Assembly (NCBI RefSeq): GCF_001747895.1 | Contig: NZ_LNNB01000030.1 | Location: 1 to 35,563, forward strand | Length of the DNA stretch: 35,563 bases | DNA from: Staphylococcus equorum | GTDB lineage: Bacteria; Bacillota; Bacilli; Staphylococcales; Staphylococcaceae | Direction: 5' to 3' | Shown: positions 35,523 through 35,563 of the stretch, piece by piece | How the letters are laid out: every line of letters begins with the position of its first letter | How positions within the stretch are numbered: position 1 is the stretch's first letter | Position numbers and translations under genes: made by a program | The notes under the pieces: generated by a model | The model's input: only the letters and a program-made list of their open reading frames with translations | Database searches by the model: none | Told to the model about the DNA's origin: nothing

Positions 35523-35563
35523 TCCACAGTAGCTCAGTGGTAGAGCTATCGGCTGTTAACCGA
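35523..35563 (+). tRNA. tRNA-Asn (GTT), 5' part (window edge)
   Basis: The acceptor 5' strand TCCACAG, D arm and an anticodon arm with GTT in CTGTTAA; cut by the window end. It matches the staphylococcal tRNA-Asn layout. Confidence 0.88.

Overview
The window is Staphylococcus chromosome, most likely a coagulase-negative species. The evidence is strong AT bias, staphylococcal gene content and order (airSR, xdrA, yhaOMN, prsA, ecsAB, traP, hemEHY), and tRNA-Gly genes of the kind staphylococci use for peptidoglycan cross-bridges. Some affinity to the S. saprophyticus/xylosus group is possible, but I cannot fix the species by eye.

Layout. 1-900: the 3' part of a tRNA operon (Tyr, Trp, His, Gln, Cys, four tandem Gly, Leu) closed by an intrinsic terminator. 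1.0-9.5 kb, all on the plus strand: an EIIC-like membrane permease, a glutamine-type ABC transporter (fused binding protein/permease plus ATPase), queG-trmL (tRNA modification), a NagB-fold protein with a small acidic protein, a small membrane protein and fumarase. 9.5-13.8 kb: an RluA-type pseudouridine synthase (minus), the Fe-S redox two-component system airSR, and a dicarboxylate/glutamate symporter. 13.8-16.4 kb: an accessory-looking stretch with two unknown small proteins, a decayed IS1182-family insertion and purU (minus). 16.8-24.4 kb: xdrA, a DUF445 protein with a YheA/YlbF protein, and the yhaO-yhaN-yhaM nuclease cluster. 24.6-30.2 kb: prsA, a DUF3267 membrane protein, ytxH and hit (minus), ecsAB (plus) and traP (minus). 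30.5-34.0 kb: hemE-hemH-hemY (plus). 34.1-34.7 kb: an RBBP9/YdeN-type hydrolase fold. 34.9-35.56 kb: tandem promoters and the start of a second tRNA operon (fMet, Asp, Phe, His, Gly, Asn).

How it works together. hemE, hemY and hemH carry uroporphyrinogen to coproheme by the Gram-positive coproporphyrin route. AirSR senses oxygen/redox next to TCA-cycle (fumC) and dicarboxylate transport genes. EcsAB, PrsA and traP are envelope/secretion functions. The four cell-wall-type tRNA-Gly genes would supply glycine for the pentaglycine bridge.

Most of the window is conserved core genome. The signals most worth checking are: the tandem amplification of the non-proteinogenic tRNA-Gly; three sequences that match the sigma-B promoter pattern (before the NagB-like gene, hemE and ytxH), the hemE one overlapping a sigma-A promoter; several 'dead-enzyme' proteins (NagB-like without its active-site loop, an RBBP9-type hydrolase with Gly in place of the nucleophilic Ser, a DUF3267 protein without the Glu of HExxH); and an 11-bp dyad between traP and hemE.
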